NCBI GenBank assembly: GCA_002256345.1 | Contig: NKIY01000003.1 | Span: forward strand, 744,001-808,000 | Direction: 5' to 3' | DNA from: Bradyrhizobiaceae bacterium PARB1 | Lineage (GTDB): Bacteria > Pseudomonadota > Alphaproteobacteria > Rhizobiales > Xanthobacteraceae | Length of the DNA: 64,000 nt | Shown: positions 29,520 to 39,493 of the stretch, piece by piece | Layout of the letters: each line of letters opens with the position of its first letter | Position numbering within the stretch: position 1 is the stretch's first letter | The notes under the pieces: generated by a model | Told to the model about the DNA's origin: nothing | What the model saw: the letters and a program-made list of their open reading frames with translations, nothing else | Databases searched by the model: none | Made by a program: the position numbers and the translations under genes

Positions 29520-32216
29520 ATGTTTGATTTCGATTTCATTGCACTTGTCGTCGCCCTCATCGCATTCTTCTTCGCGCGGAACGCACGCAATGAAGTGAAG
29601 ATCCTGCGCGCACGGCTCAATGCGCTCGAAGCCGCGTCGCGCGAAGCAAAGCCAACCGTGGCAGCGGCTGAAACGGCAACGCCGCTAGCGCCGGAACTGC
29701 CAGGCGACGTCAAGGCGGCCGAGCCGATTGTCAGCACCAGCGACGAACCGATTCCATCGCTGCAGCCTGAGATGTCCATACAACCGACGCCCGAAATCGC
29801 AGCGCCGCCGGAATCTGCGGTGCCGGTCACGGCGCGCCCCAGCTTCGAGGAACGCATCGGCACGCGCTGGGTGGTCTGGGTTGGTGGCCTCACACTGGCA
29901 CTCGGCGGCCTTTTTATGGTGCGCTATTCCATCGAGGCTGGTCTGCTCGGCCCGGAAGTGCGCGTCCTGCTCGGCGGCCTGTTCGCGCTGGCGCTGCTCG
30001 GCGTCGGCGAATTTGCGCGCCGCAGGGAATCGCTTTCCGCAATCGCGCCGCTGCCCATTGCCAATATTCCGGCGATCCTCACCGCAGCGGGCACCGCCGT
30101 CGCATTCGCCACGGTCTATGCGGCCTATGCGCTGTACGATTTCATCGTACCGGGCACGGCCTTCGTGCTGCTCGGCATCGTCGCCATGGGCACCATGGCC
30201 GCTGCATTGCTGCACGGCCCGGCGCTCGCGGGCCTCGGCCTCGTCGGCGCATTCGTCACGCCGATGCTGGTGTCTTCGGCCAAGCCGGACTACTGGGCGC
30301 TCTATATCTATCTCGCCATCGTCACCGCCGCCGCCTTTGCGCTGGCGCGGATGCGGATGTGGCGCTGGCTGGTGCTGACCACCATCGCCTTCACCACCTT
30401 CTGGACGTTGCCCGGGCTCGAGGCCGGCACCGCGACGGTCGCGCCGCATGTCTTCCACGTCATCGCCTGCTTCGTGCTCGCCGCGCTGCTGGTGGTGTGC
30501 GGCTTCATGTACGGCCCGCCCGCCGAGCCAGGCCGCATCGAGGGCATTTCGTCGGCCGCGCTCGGCGCCGGCCTGTTCGGCGCGGCGCTGATCGTCCTCT
30601 CCAGCCTCCACACCGATCTGGCGATGATCGCCTTCGCGCTGATGGTGGCCGGGACGCTGTTCGTCGCCTGGTATGCGCAGGCGGCGACCGGCGCGGTGGC
30701 CGTCGCCGCGGGTTTCGTCGCAGTCGTCTTCCTGTCCTGGGCCATTCAGGGCAATCTCGACATGCTGGTGCTGCCGGGCGGGCCGCTGGAGGGCATCGGC
30801 ATCAGTCCGATCCAGGGCTCGGTGACGCTGCATCTCGGCAGCGCCGCGGTGTTCGCCCTCGGCTTCGGCGTCATCGGTTTCCTGGCGCAGGGGCGCTCGA
30901 TCAGTGCGGTCATTCCGGTGATCTGGGCAGCTTGCGCCACCTTCGTCCCGATCGCGCTTCTGGTCGCGCTCTATGCCCGCATCGCGCATCTGGACCGCTC
31001 GGTCCCCTTCGCCATCCTCGCCGTGATCATTGCGGCTGGTTTCGCTGCCGCCACCGAGCTGCTCAGCAAGCGGGAACAGAAGCCAGGCCTCGCGATTTCG
31101 ACCGCCCTGTTCGCCACCGGCACGCTTGGCGCACTGGCGCTGGCGCTGACCTTCGCGCTGGAAAAGGGCTGGCTCACCATCGCGCTGGCGCTGATGGCGC
31201 TCGGCACGGCGTGGATTTCCATGCAGCGACCGATCCCGTTCCTGCGCTGGCTTGCGGCCATTCTCGCCGGCATCGTCTGCGCGCGGATGGCCTACGAACC
31301 GCGCGTTGTCGGCGATCTCGTCGGCACCACGCCGATCTTCAACTGGCTGCTCTGGGGCTATGGCGTGCCGGCTGCGTCATTCTGGGGCGCGAGCGTGCTG
31401 ATGCGCCGCCGCGGCGATGATGCGCCGCTGCGCATGGTGGAATCCGCCGCGATCCTGTTCACGGTGCTGCTGGTGTTCCTCGAGATCCGCCATTACGTCA
31501 ATGGCGGCGACGTCTATCGCGTCAGCTCCGATCTCGTTGAGGTCGCGCTGCAGGTCTGCAGCACGCTCGCAATGGCGATCGGCCTCGAACGCCTGCGCGT
31601 CCGCAGCGGCAGCATCGTACACAATGTCGGCGCCGTGATCCTGACGGTCTATGCCGGACTTGCCTCGTTGGGCGGACTGCTGTTCATCGCCAATCCGAAC
31701 ATCTGGCGCATCGATGTCGGCGGTGTCGCCTTCAATCTGCTGCTGCTCGGCTACGCCCTGCCCGCAATTCTCGCATTGCTGCTGTCCTATGCGGTCGCGG
31801 GTCGCCGCAAGCCGGCCTATGCCAACACCGTCGCTGGCGGCGCGTTGGTGCTGGCGCTGGCCTATGTGACATTCGAGATCCGACGCATCTATCACGGGCC
31901 GGTCTTCGCCAATGCGCGGGTCTATGACGCCGAACAATACACGCTATCGATTGCATGGCTCATTTTCGGCGTCGCGCTGCTCGCTGCAGGCCTCATCTTC
32001 TCGTCGCAGCGCGCGCGACTGGCTTCGGCTGTCGTCATCGGCCTCACCGTGCTGAAGGCCTTCCTCATCGACATGTCGTCGCTGACGGGCGTCTGGCGCG
32101 CACTGTCCTTCATGTGCCTCGGCCTGGTGCTGGTGGCGATCGGCTGGCTGTATCAGCGCATCCTGTTCGGTCGAAAAAAGGCGAGCGAGGTTGGTTCCGG
32201 GATGGCCGGAACATAA
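29520..32216 (+). CDS. DUF2339 multi-span membrane protein
   Basis: 898 residues. The N-terminus has one membrane segment, then a coiled stretch (NARNEVKILRARLNALEAAS) and a Pro/Ala/Glu-rich linker to about 105. FEERIGTRWVVWVGGLTLALGGLFMVRYSIE opens the DUF2339 domain, which fills the remainder with more than twenty hydrophobic segments and GTRWxxWxGG as the recognisable start. Function is not established for this family. GGGGG precedes the ATG by about nine bases. Monocistronic. Confidence 0.9.
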   Translation: MFDFDFIALVVALIAFFFARNARNEVKILRARLNALEAASREAKPTVAAAETATPLAPELPGDVKAAEPIVSTSDEPIPSLQPEMSIQPTPEIAAPPESAVPVTARPSFEERIGTRWVVWVGGLTLALGGLFMVRYSIEAGLLGPEVRVLLGGLFALALLGVGEFARRRESLSAIAPLPIANIPAILTAAGTAVAFATVYAAYALYDFIVPGTAFVLLGIVAMGTMAAALLHGPALAGLGLVGAFVTPMLVSSAKPDYWALYIYLAIVTAAAFALARMRMWRWLVLTTIAFTTFWTLPGLEAGTATVAPHVFHVIACFVLAALLVVCGFMYGPPAEPGRIEGISSAALGAGLFGAALIVLSSLHTDLAMIAFALMVAGTLFVAWYAQAATGAVAVAAGFVAVVFLSWAIQGNLDMLVLPGGPLEGIGISPIQGSVTLHLGSAAVFALGFGVIGFLAQGRSISAVIPVIWAACATFVPIALLVALYARIAHLDRSVPFAILAVIIAAGFAAATELLSKREQKPGLAISTALFATGTLGALALALTFALEKGWLTIALALMALGTAWISMQRPIPFLRWLAAILAGIVCARMAYEPRVVGDLVGTTPIFNWLLWGYGVPAASFWGASVLMRRRGDDAPLRMVESAAILFTVLLVFLEIRHYVNGGDVYRVSSDLVEVALQVCSTLAMAIGLERLRVRSGSIVHNVGAVILTVYAGLASLGGLLFIANPNIWRIDVGGVAFNLLLLGYALPAILALLLSYAVAGRRKPAYANTVAGGALVLALAYVTFEIRRIYHGPVFANARVYDAEQYTLSIAWLIFGVALLAAGLIFSSQRARLASAVVIGLTVLKAFLIDMSSLTGVWRALSFMCLGLVLVAIGWLYQRILFGRKKASEVGSGMAGT

Positions 32217-32350
32217 TTCGGCATCACGAATTTGTGCAGCGTGATGTTCATGCTGCATTGCGACAATCGAGCATCCATCTGTCCTATTGATAGACGCCGC
32301 AACTGCTATCCTTCCCGCGGTGTTCCCATCCATTGGTCCGGAGCTTCCAT

Positions 32351-34042
32351 ATGTCGAAAACCGTCGCGGATGATCTCGTCCACGTGCTCGAACAGGTCGG
32401 CGTGCAACAGATATTCGGCCTGATCGCCGACTCGCTCAATCCACTCGCGGATTCGGTCCGGCGCAGCACCATCGAATGGGTGGGCGTTCGCCATGAGGAA
32501 GGCGCCGCGCTGGCCGCTGCGGGGCAAGCGAAGCTCACCGGCAAGCTCGGCGTCTGCGCGGGATCGACGGGGCCGGGCAGCACGCATCTCGTTGCCGGCC
32601 TCTATGAGGCGGCGCGCGATCACGCGCCGGTGCTGGCACTGTCCGGAGATATGGCGCGTGCCATGAAGGGGTTCGATTTCTTCCAGACCACTGAACCGGA
32701 TCTGCTGTTTCGCGATGTCTCGCTCTACACACAGACCGTGACCACGGGTGCGCAGGCGCCGCGCGTGTTTCACGAAGCGATCGCCGCCGCCTATGCCGGC
32801 CCCGGCGTTGCACATCTCACCCTGCCAATGGACGTGCTGTCGCTGAAATCCGAGGTGCCGACATCGAGCCTCGCAACGCTGGTGCCGCGCGGCGAGATTC
32901 TGCCCAACGACACTGCCGTGCTCGAAGCCGCGCGCCGTATCGACGAAGCCGAGAGCGTCGTCATCATGTGCGGCCACGGCGCGCTCGGCACTGCCGAACT
33001 GCTGCGCGCGCTGTCCGACAAACTGAAAGCACCGCTGGTGCATTCAGTACGCGGCAAGGAGATCATGGCGTTCGATGACCCGCGCTGGATGGGCGGGCTC
33101 GGCATGATCGGCACCAAGCCGGTCTATGACGCTGTGCACGATTGCGAACTGCTGGTGATGGTCGGGACCGACTACCCCTATTCCAACTTCCTGCCCACCA
33201 ACGGTCACGTCATCCAGATCGACGAGCGTGCGCAGGCGCTCGGTCGCCGTACGCCGACGGCGCTTGGCGTGATCGGTTCAGCACGGCCCACGCTGAAACT
33301 GCTGCTCGACAAGGTGCAGGCCAAGACAAACGGCAAGTTCTTCGAAAAGACCAGCCATGCCCGCCACAAGTGGGACGAAATGCTCGACAAGCAGGCCGAT
33401 CCTGCCCGCAGCAAGGACAAGATCCATCCGCAGGCCGTGGCGCGCGTCGCCAGCGATCTGGCGCGGTCCGATGCGATCTTCGTCCTCGACACCGGTCTGA
33501 ATACGCTGTGGTCGGCGAACTGGATCCGCCAGAACGGCACCCAGCGTATCACCGGCTCGTTCAACAATGCCGCCGTCGGCACTGCCATCGGTCAGGCGAA
33601 TGGCATCCAGATTCTGGACCGCTCCAAGCAGGTGATCGTGCTCACCGGCGACGGTGGCTTCAACATGCTGATGGGCGAGTTCATGACCGCCGTGCAGCAC
33701 AAGCTGCCGCTCAAGGTCATCGTCTACAACAATTCCGCGCTCGGACTGATCACGCTGGAAGCCGAGAGCATCGGCCTCGCCCCGTTCCGCGAGGCGATCG
33801 AATTCCCCAACCCGGATTTCGCCGCACTGGCGCGCGCCTGCGGCGCTCAAGGCTTTACGGCAAAGCAGCCGGGCGAACTCAGGAAGGCCATCGCCGATGC
33901 GCTCGCCTGCGAAGGTCCGGTCATCGTCGATTGCGTGGTGGCGGCTGATGAACTTCCGAACCTGCCGCATATCGATGCCAACATGATCGGCAATTATGCC
34001 CTGGCGAAGATCAAGGAAGCGGTGATGTCAGTGACGGGCTGA
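32351..34042 (+). CDS. poxB: Thiamine-pyrophosphate-dependent pyruvate oxidase (PoxB-like)
   Basis: 563 residues. Members oxidise pyruvate to acetate and CO2 and pass electrons to ubiquinone. The catalytic glutamate sits in WVGVRHEEGAALAAAGQA (Glu49), and the thiamine-binding motif is LTGDGGFNMLMGEFMTAVQHKLPLKVIVYNN. The middle domain contains the FAD-type GTDYPYSNFLP. The E. coli enzyme ends in an amphipathic membrane-binding tail; here the protein ends at KIKEAVMSVTG, a shorter tail, so membrane recruitment may differ. An upstream ATG six codons earlier is possible. Confidence 0.85.
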   Translation: MSKTVADDLVHVLEQVGVQQIFGLIADSLNPLADSVRRSTIEWVGVRHEEGAALAAAGQAKLTGKLGVCAGSTGPGSTHLVAGLYEAARDHAPVLALSGDMARAMKGFDFFQTTEPDLLFRDVSLYTQTVTTGAQAPRVFHEAIAAAYAGPGVAHLTLPMDVLSLKSEVPTSSLATLVPRGEILPNDTAVLEAARRIDEAESVVIMCGHGALGTAELLRALSDKLKAPLVHSVRGKEIMAFDDPRWMGGLGMIGTKPVYDAVHDCELLVMVGTDYPYSNFLPTNGHVIQIDERAQALGRRTPTALGVIGSARPTLKLLLDKVQAKTNGKFFEKTSHARHKWDEMLDKQADPARSKDKIHPQAVARVASDLARSDAIFVLDTGLNTLWSANWIRQNGTQRITGSFNNAAVGTAIGQANGIQILDRSKQVIVLTGDGGFNMLMGEFMTAVQHKLPLKVIVYNNSALGLITLEAESIGLAPFREAIEFPNPDFAALARACGAQGFTAKQPGELRKAIADALACEGPVIVDCVVAADELPNLPHIDANMIGNYALAKIKEAVMSVTG

Positions 34043-34198
34043 TCGCCCGTCATTCCATCCTGCGCTATCTCCCCGCGCAATTACTGCTTGCGCATTCCTC
34101 CCGATCGTCAATCATGACGACCGGCGGCTCCGCTGATGCGGGCCGCCGGACCAAGCATCCGCGCACAGACCGCGAGAGCCAAAAAAGATCGGGAGCCA

Positions 34199-35707
34199 AT
34201 GAACGTACAGGGACATATCGCCACGACTCCATCTGTGGCTCAGCAAGCCGAACATTTCGATGTCATCGTGGTCGGCGCAGGCATTTCCGGCATCGGCGCC
34301 GCCTACCATCTCACCAAGCAAAGCCCGGACAAGCGCTTCGCCATCCTCGAAATGAAGGACGGCTTCGGCGGCACATGGCACACCCATCGCTATCCCGGCA
34401 TCCGCTCCGACAGCGATCTCTACACGTTCGGCTATCGCTTCAAGCCCTGGACCTCGGCGCCGATTGCGACTGCGGCGGAAATCCTCAGCTATATGGGCGA
34501 GGTGATCGCGGAAAACGGGATCGATCGCCATATCCGCTACGGACACAAGATTCTCAGCGCCAACTGGTCGAATGAGGACAAGCTCTGGACGCTGACGGTG
34601 ACGCGCCTCGAGACCGGCGAGACTCTGACTTTCACCACGCGCTTTCTATGGATGTGCCAAGGCTACTACAATCACGCCAAGGGCTATACGCCTGATTGGC
34701 CGGGGCTGGATCGCTTCAAGGGCACGGTCGTGCATCCGCAGATCTGGCCTGACGATCTCGACCTGTCCGGCAAGCGCGTCACCGTCATCGGCTCCGGGGC
34801 AACGGCGGCCACCGTGGTGCCCGCCATCGCCGACAAATGCGCTGGGGTCACCATGCTGCAGCGATCGCCGACCTTCTTCATCACCGGCCGCAACGCCAAT
34901 GCGCTGGCCGAAACGCTGCGCGAGCTCGACATCGACGAGACATGGATTCACGAGATCGTCCGCCGCAAGATCCTGTTCGATCAGGGCGTCTTCACCAAGC
35001 GCACGCAGAACGAACCGGACGTGGTGCGCGATGAATTGCTCAAGGGCGTGCGCGCCTATCTCGGCGACGACTACGATATCGCCACGCATTTCACGCCGCG
35101 CTACCGGCCGTGGCGCCAGCGCATCGCCTTCATTCCCGATGGCGACCTGTTCCAGAGTGTCCGGGCCGGCAAGGCGACAGTGGTCACCGACGAGATCGAA
35201 AACTTCGACGAAACCGGCATCGCCCTGAAATCCGGCAACCGCGTCGACGCCGACGTCGTGGTGACGGCCACCGGCTTCGATCTCAATGTGCTCGGCGATA
35301 TCGCCTTTTCGATCGACGAGAAGCCGTTGAATTTCACTGACAGCGTGACCTATCGCGGCATGATGTTCACCGGTGTGCCGAACATGGTGTGGATCTTCGG
35401 CTATTTCCGCGCCAGCTGGACACTGCGCGTCGATCTCGTGGCGGATTTCGTGTGCCGCCTGTTGCGGCACATGGACGAGAAAGGCGTGACCACCGTCACG
35501 CCGGGATTGCGACCCGAAGACAGTGACATGCCGCTACTGCCATGGATCGATGAGCAGGATTTCAACCCCGGCTACATCATGCGCGGATTGCATCTTCTGC
35601 CGAAGCGTGGCGACAAGCCGGAGTGGCAGCACGACCAGAACTACTGGAGCGACCGCGACGTGTTTCCCACCATCGATCTCGACGATCCCGTGTTTCGCTA
35701 CAGCTGA
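34199..35707 (+). CDS. Flavin-containing Baeyer-Villiger-type monooxygenase
   Basis: 502 residues from MNVQGHIATT. Two dinucleotide sites are visible: FAD-binding VIVVGAGISGIGAAYHL (about 22-38) and NADPH-binding VTVIGSGATAATVVP (about 194-208). Between them FKGTVVHPQIW matches the Baeyer-Villiger fingerprint FxGxxxHxxxW exactly (Phe173, Gly175, His179, Trp183). The enzyme should insert oxygen next to a ketone or oxidise a sulfur or nitrogen compound using NADPH and O2; substrate unknown. It is read on its own, about 155 bases after poxB. Confidence 0.88.
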   Translation: MNVQGHIATTPSVAQQAEHFDVIVVGAGISGIGAAYHLTKQSPDKRFAILEMKDGFGGTWHTHRYPGIRSDSDLYTFGYRFKPWTSAPIATAAEILSYMGEVIAENGIDRHIRYGHKILSANWSNEDKLWTLTVTRLETGETLTFTTRFLWMCQGYYNHAKGYTPDWPGLDRFKGTVVHPQIWPDDLDLSGKRVTVIGSGATAATVVPAIADKCAGVTMLQRSPTFFITGRNANALAETLRELDIDETWIHEIVRRKILFDQGVFTKRTQNEPDVVRDELLKGVRAYLGDDYDIATHFTPRYRPWRQRIAFIPDGDLFQSVRAGKATVVTDEIENFDETGIALKSGNRVDADVVVTATGFDLNVLGDIAFSIDEKPLNFTDSVTYRGMMFTGVPNMVWIFGYFRASWTLRVDLVADFVCRLLRHMDEKGVTTVTPGLRPEDSDMPLLPWIDEQDFNPGYIMRGLHLLPKRGDKPEWQHDQNYWSDRDVFPTIDLDDPVFRYS

Positions 35708-35712
35708 ATTGA

Positions 35713-35741
35713 AAGGGCCGGCGATCCAATCGCCGGCCCTT
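35713..35741. terminator. Bidirectional terminator between the monooxygenase and cupin genes
   Basis: Perfect 13-base arms AAGGGCCGGCGAT and ATCGCCGGCCCTT around a CCA loop, placed between two convergent stops. Short A/T-rich stretches flank it on both sides. Confidence 0.8.
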
Positions 35742-35746
35742 CGAAT

Positions 35747-36277
35747 TTACTTCTTCACCGCACCGTCGGGATGCGTGGGATCGACCCACAACACGGTCTC
35801 GGGCTTCTCCACCGGCTCAATGTCGATATTGATCGCCACAGCCTCGCCATCACTGCGCACCAGCACGCATTCGAGCACCTCGTCGCGGCTGGCATTGATC
35901 TCCTGATGCGGCACGTAAGGCGGCACGAAGATGAAATCGCCCGGGCCGGCTTCGGCCGTGAACTGAAGCTGCTCGCCCCAGCGCATGCGGGCCTTGCCCT
36001 TCACCACATAGATCACGCTTTCGAGATGGCCGTGATGATGCGCACCCGTCTTGGCGTCCGGCTGGATCGAGACAGTACCGGCCCACAGCTTCTGCGCGCC
36101 AACGCGGGCGAAGTTGATCGCCGCGGCACGATCCATCCCCTTGGTCGAGGGAACATTGGTGTCGAGATTGTCCGCGGGAATGACACGGACACCGTCATGT
36201 TTCCAGCGGTCCGGATCATGGCTGTGATCGTGGGAATGATCGTGCGGATGGGTGTGATCGTGACCGTGGCCGGACAT
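35747..36277 (-). CDS. Cupin-domain protein with His-rich N-terminus
   Basis: 176 residues. The first 21 are a metal-binding-type run (GHGHDHTHPHDHSHDHSHD), followed by a cupin barrel. Cupin motif 1 is TGAHHHGHLESVIYVVKGKARM and motif 2 is PGDFIFVPPYVPHQEIN, with His/His/Glu/His available as metal ligands. Enzymatic role unknown. The N-terminal stretch could bind nickel, zinc or copper or act as a store, as in UreE- or HypB-type tails. Starts from ATG; divergent from csbD. Confidence 0.85.
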   Translation of the reverse strand: MSGHGHDHTHPHDHSHDHSHDPDRWKHDGVRVIPADNLDTNVPSTKGMDRAAAINFARVGAQKLWAGTVSIQPDAKTGAHHHGHLESVIYVVKGKARMRWGEQLQFTAEAGPGDFIFVPPYVPHQEINASRDEVLECVLVRSDGEAVAINIDIEPVEKPETVLWVDPTHPDGAVKK

Positions 36278-36448
36278 GGCAGCGCCTTCTCAATGACGTG
36301 ACGACGATGCTGCGTTTCGTGCGGCATCGTGCCCCGGAATTCCAGGAACATTCCTTCGAGCTGTCGATTGTTTCGACGAAGCCCAGCGAGGCACAGAATT
36401 TTTCAGGACAAGCCTGGAACTCGACGCCTCCAACAACAGGAGTATCTC

Positions 36449-36664
36449 ATGGGTGCTACCACGGACAAGATCAAGGGCCATGCAAACGAAGCTATCGGCA
36501 AGGCGAAACAGAGCATCGGCGAGGCCACCGGCTCCGAACGCCTGCAAGGCGAGGGGCTGATCCAGGAGGGCAAGGGCCACGCTCAAAAGGCGATGGGCGA
36601 CGCCAAGGATATGGCGAAGAATGCCGTCGACAAGGCGTCGGATTTGGCCAGCCGTAAGCGCTAA
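36449..36664 (+). CDS. CsbD family stress-response protein
   Basis: 71 residues, MGATTDKIKGHANEAIGKAKQSIGEAT. This is the CsbD-like repeat, Lys/Ala/Gly-rich and unstructured to helical, cytosolic. CsbD proteins are general-stress induced in many bacteria and of unclear function. A GGAG site (CAGGAGTATCTC) precedes the ATG, and a terminator follows. Confidence 0.92.
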   Translation: MGATTDKIKGHANEAIGKAKQSIGEATGSERLQGEGLIQEGKGHAQKAMGDAKDMAKNAVDKASDLASRKR

Positions 36665-36723
36665 GCGCGCTCCCGCCGGCAGGGTCTGACTCCCCTGTCA
36701 GCGGTTTAAGGCGACGCTGGTAG

Positions 36724-36748
36724 AAAGCCGGTCCTTGGGGCCGGCTTT
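36724..36748 (+). terminator. Terminator after csbD
   Basis: AAAGCCGG pairs with CCGGCTTT around a nine-base loop. Position and stem fit, but the T run is short. Confidence 0.65.
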
Positions 36749-36822
36749 CGTGCGTCAGGAAGATTGACATACCAGCGCGCCTAAGGGTTTCGCCGCCGAG
36801 CGCGCTTTGCTACATCCCCGAC

Positions 36823-37617
36823 ATGTACAAGGTTGCAGCCCTCTATCAATTCGCCGCCCTGCCTGACTTTCGTCAATTGCAGGCGCCCCTTCGTGCCCTG
36901 TGCGATCAGCTCGGCATCAAGGGCAGCCTGTTGCTGGCCGATGAAGGCATCAACGGTACCATCGCCGGCAAGGATGCCGAGATCGACGCGCTGGTGTGTG
37001 AACTGAAAAGCGGCGTTCTGTTCGGTGGCCGGCTGGACAATCTCGAACTGAAGTTCTCCCGCGCCAGCATGATGCCCTTCCTGCACATGAAGGTGCGGCT
37101 GAAGAAAGAGATCGTCACGCTCGGCGATCCGCTGACCGATCCCAACAAGCTGGTCGGCACCTATGTGGAAGCGGCCGACTGGAACGCGCTGATTGCCACC
37201 GACGACACGCTGGTGCTCGACACCCGCAACGCATTCGAAGTGGCGATGGGGACGTTCGAGGGCGCGGTCGATCCGAACATTGCCAGCTTTGGCCAGTTCA
37301 AGGATTTCGTCGCCCGCACACTCGATCCGGCGAAACACAAGAAGATCGCCATGTTCTGCACCGGCGGCATCCGCTGCGAGAAAGCGAGCTCCTACATGCT
37401 CGCCCATGGCTTTGCCGAGGTCTATCACCTCAAGGGCGGCATCCTGCAATATCTCGAGGACGTCCCTGAAAGCGAAAGCTTGTGGCGCGGCGACTGCTTC
37501 GTGTTCGACCAGCGCGTCGCACTAAGCCATGGACTCAAGGAAAGCCAACTGGTCCACGAGGGCCTGCCGATCAATTCGGAAGACTTTGCCCTGACACGCG
37601 AGGCTGCAGATGAGTGA
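36823..37617 (+). CDS. trhO: tRNA uridine(34) hydroxylase, rhodanese family
   Basis: 264 residues. TrhO (YceA) hydroxylates U34 of certain tRNAs to form 5-hydroxyuridine. The N-terminal acylphosphatase-like part has [19 protein letters not shown], and the C-terminal rhodanese domain has Cys179 in [17 protein letters not shown], the catalytic persulfide/oxidising cysteine. The last eight bases overlap the slyX gene, so the two are translationally coupled. Confidence 0.93.
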   Translation: MYKVAALYQFAALPDFRQLQAPLRALCDQLGIKGSLLLADEGINGTIAGKDAEIDALVCELKSGVLFGGRLDNLELKFSRASMMPFLHMKVRLKKEIVTLGDPLTDPNKLVGTYVEAADWNALIATDDTLVLDTRNAFEVAMGTFEGAVDPNIASFGQFKDFVARTLDPAKHKKIAMFCTGGIRCEKASSYMLAHGFAEVYHLKGGILQYLEDVPESESLWRGDCFVFDQRVALSHGLKESQLVHEGLPINSEDFALTREAADE

Positions 37618-37825
37618 GATCGAGCATCTGTCTGAACGTATCGCAACACTTGAGGCGCGGATCACCTATCAGGACGACACGATCGAGACGCTGAATGCGA
37701 CGATCACCGCGCAGTGGAAACAGATCGACATGCTGACCCGGCAAGTGGCGGCACTGGGCGAGCGGCTGGCAGAAGCGGAAACCGCGGTGGGCACGCCCGG
37801 GAATGAACGGCCACCGCATTACTAG
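37610..37825 (+). CDS. slyX: SlyX family protein
   Basis: 71 residues, [30 protein letters not shown] coiled coil with heptads of Leu/Ile covers most of the length and Pro-rich GNERPPHY ends it, as in SlyX. Function of SlyX is unresolved. Starts inside the end of trhO. Confidence 0.9.
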   Translation: MSEIEHLSERIATLEARITYQDDTIETLNATITAQWKQIDMLTRQVAALGERLAEAETAVGTPGNERPPHY

Positions 37826-37830
37826 CTAAG

Positions 37831-37953
37831 TGTCGTCCCGGCGAACGCCGGGACCCCTAGCCGCGGTCGGCTGTGGTGAAAACGCAGAGCTAAGACGACC
37901 CTAAGTAACCATCCCTAAAGCGTGTATGGGTCCCGGCTTTCGCCGGGACGACA
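37831..37953. repeat. Palindromic intergenic element
   Basis: Outer 13-base arms TGTCGTCCCGGCG (37831-37843) and CGCCGGGACGACA (37941-37953). Each arm also belongs to a local hairpin, CCCGGCGAACGCCGGGA and TCCCGGCTTTCGCCGGGA. The unit fills the gap between slyX and the acyl-CoA ligase stop and can serve as a terminator for both convergent genes. Confidence 0.75.
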
Positions 37954-37954
37954 A

Positions 37955-39493
37955 TTACGTCGACAGATCGCCGCTCAACCTTCGATCGCGTAGCTCGCGC
38001 TTCAGCACTTTGCCAATCGCACTGCGCGGGAGCACATCGACCATGACAACATCATTGAGCCGCTGGAATTTGCCGAGGCGCTCATTGGCCCAGCCCTTGA
38101 GGTCTGCGGCAGCCACTGATTTACCGGGCCGCAGCACGACAAAAGCCGCCGGCGTTTCGCCCCACTCCTCCGACGGCATCGCGACGACAGCCGCTTCCAG
38201 CACGGCATCATGCTGGACAAGCACCGCCTCCAGATCGCTCGGATAGATGTTGAAGCCACCGGAAATGACCATGTCCTTCTTGCGGTCCATCAACGTCAGG
38301 AAGCCGTCCTCGTCGAAGCGGCCGACATCGCCGGTGCGCACATAGAGCTTGCCCGTCGCATCGCGCCAGAAGGTCTCGGCGGTCTTGCCGGGCTGGTTGA
38401 GATAGCCCTGCATGATGACCGGCGAATGCCCGACCACTTCGCCGATCTCGCCTTGTGGAACGAAATTGCCGTCCTCATCGATCAGGCGAATATCATGATC
38501 CGGCGCCGGCTGGCCGACGGTGTGCAGCTTGGTCGGATGTTCATGCGCCAGCAGCATGCAGGTGCCGCCGCCTTCGGTCATGCCGTAATATTCGGTCAGG
38601 CCACCCGGCCAGCGCTTCAGCACATCGGCCTTCAGCGCCGCTGCGAAGGGCGCGGAGGTCGAATACTTCATGACGAAGGAAGAAAGATCGAAACTGTCGA
38701 AATCCTCGACCGCCATGATGCGGCGATACTGCACCGGCACCAGCATCGCATGGGTCGCGCGATGCTTCGCGCTGAGCTCGAGGAAGCCGCGCGCATCGAA
38801 CTTCTTCATCAGCACGAGCGTGCCGCCACCTGCAAAAGTCGGGTTAAAGCAAACCAGCGTGGTGTTGGAATAGAGCGGTGTCGACAATACGGTGACCGCC
38901 TCCCGTCCATAGCCGAGCGGATCGAGTTGGCCATATTGCCGCCAGCGCATCCCCATCGTGTGCACGATGCCCTTCGGCGTTCCCGTGGTACCCGACGAAT
39001 AGATGATATTGAACACCCAGTCCGGTTCGATGGTGACCGGCTGAGGCTTGCTGCCTTCCGGCACCAGCCAGTCCTTGAAAGCCTTCCCCGCTTTGCCGCC
39101 GTCCAGCGCCACGCGCGAGATCGCCGGATCGATATCGGCTGTGGCAAAGCTGTCCGCAGTGGAGTTGTCCAAAAACAGGATCTTGGCCGCGGCATCTTTC
39201 ACCATCGCGGCGAAATCGGTCGGCTTCGATGAAGGCGCCAGCGGGGCCACGGCAATACCGGCGCGCAGCGCACCCAGAAAGGTCGCCGCATACTCGATGG
39301 ACGAGAGCGCGCAAATCGAGATCGTATCCTGCGGCTTCAAGCCGCTCGCCTGCAACGTCGCAGCGATGCGGTCGATCAGCGCATTGAAATCGGCATAGTC
39401 AATCGTGCGATCGGCATCAATGACGGCGGTTTTGTGCGGCAACCGCTCGGCGGTGCTACGGACCAGCGCGTCGAGCGCGACGAATTCGGGCAT
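37955..39493 (-). CDS. Acyl-CoA synthetase / AMP-dependent ligase
   Basis: 512 residues. Adenylate-forming enzymes activate an acid with ATP, then transfer it to CoA. The ATP loop is NIIYSSGTTGTPKGIVHT, the adenine site is TEYYGMTEGGG, the hinge is YVRTGDVGRFDEDGFLTLMDRKKDMVISGGFNIYPSDLE, and the C-terminal lysine is in PRSAIGKVLKRELRD. The chain class (fatty, aromatic) cannot be told. An SnoaL-like gene lies 83 bases upstream on the same strand, so the two may be co-transcribed. Confidence 0.9.
   Translation of the reverse strand: MPEFVALDALVRSTAERLPHKTAVIDADRTIDYADFNALIDRIAATLQASGLKPQDTISICALSSIEYAATFLGALRAGIAVAPLAPSSKPTDFAAMVKDAAAKILFLDNSTADSFATADIDPAISRVALDGGKAGKAFKDWLVPEGSKPQPVTIEPDWVFNIIYSSGTTGTPKGIVHTMGMRWRQYGQLDPLGYGREAVTVLSTPLYSNTTLVCFNPTFAGGGTLVLMKKFDARGFLELSAKHRATHAMLVPVQYRRIMAVEDFDSFDLSSFVMKYSTSAPFAAALKADVLKRWPGGLTEYYGMTEGGGTCMLLAHEHPTKLHTVGQPAPDHDIRLIDEDGNFVPQGEIGEVVGHSPVIMQGYLNQPGKTAETFWRDATGKLYVRTGDVGRFDEDGFLTLMDRKKDMVISGGFNIYPSDLEAVLVQHDAVLEAAVVAMPSEEWGETPAAFVVLRPGKSVAAADLKGWANERLGKFQRLNDVVMVDVLPRSAIGKVLKRELRDRRLSGDLST

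Noticed and set aside
29685-30989. A 434-codon minus-strand frame inside the DUF2339 gene
   Set aside because: Composition is Asp/Glu/Arg/His shadow of a hydrophobic protein.
36345-36372. An EcfG promoter for csbD (GGAAC ... TGTT)
   Set aside because: The spacing is 19 bases, outside the 16-17 expected.
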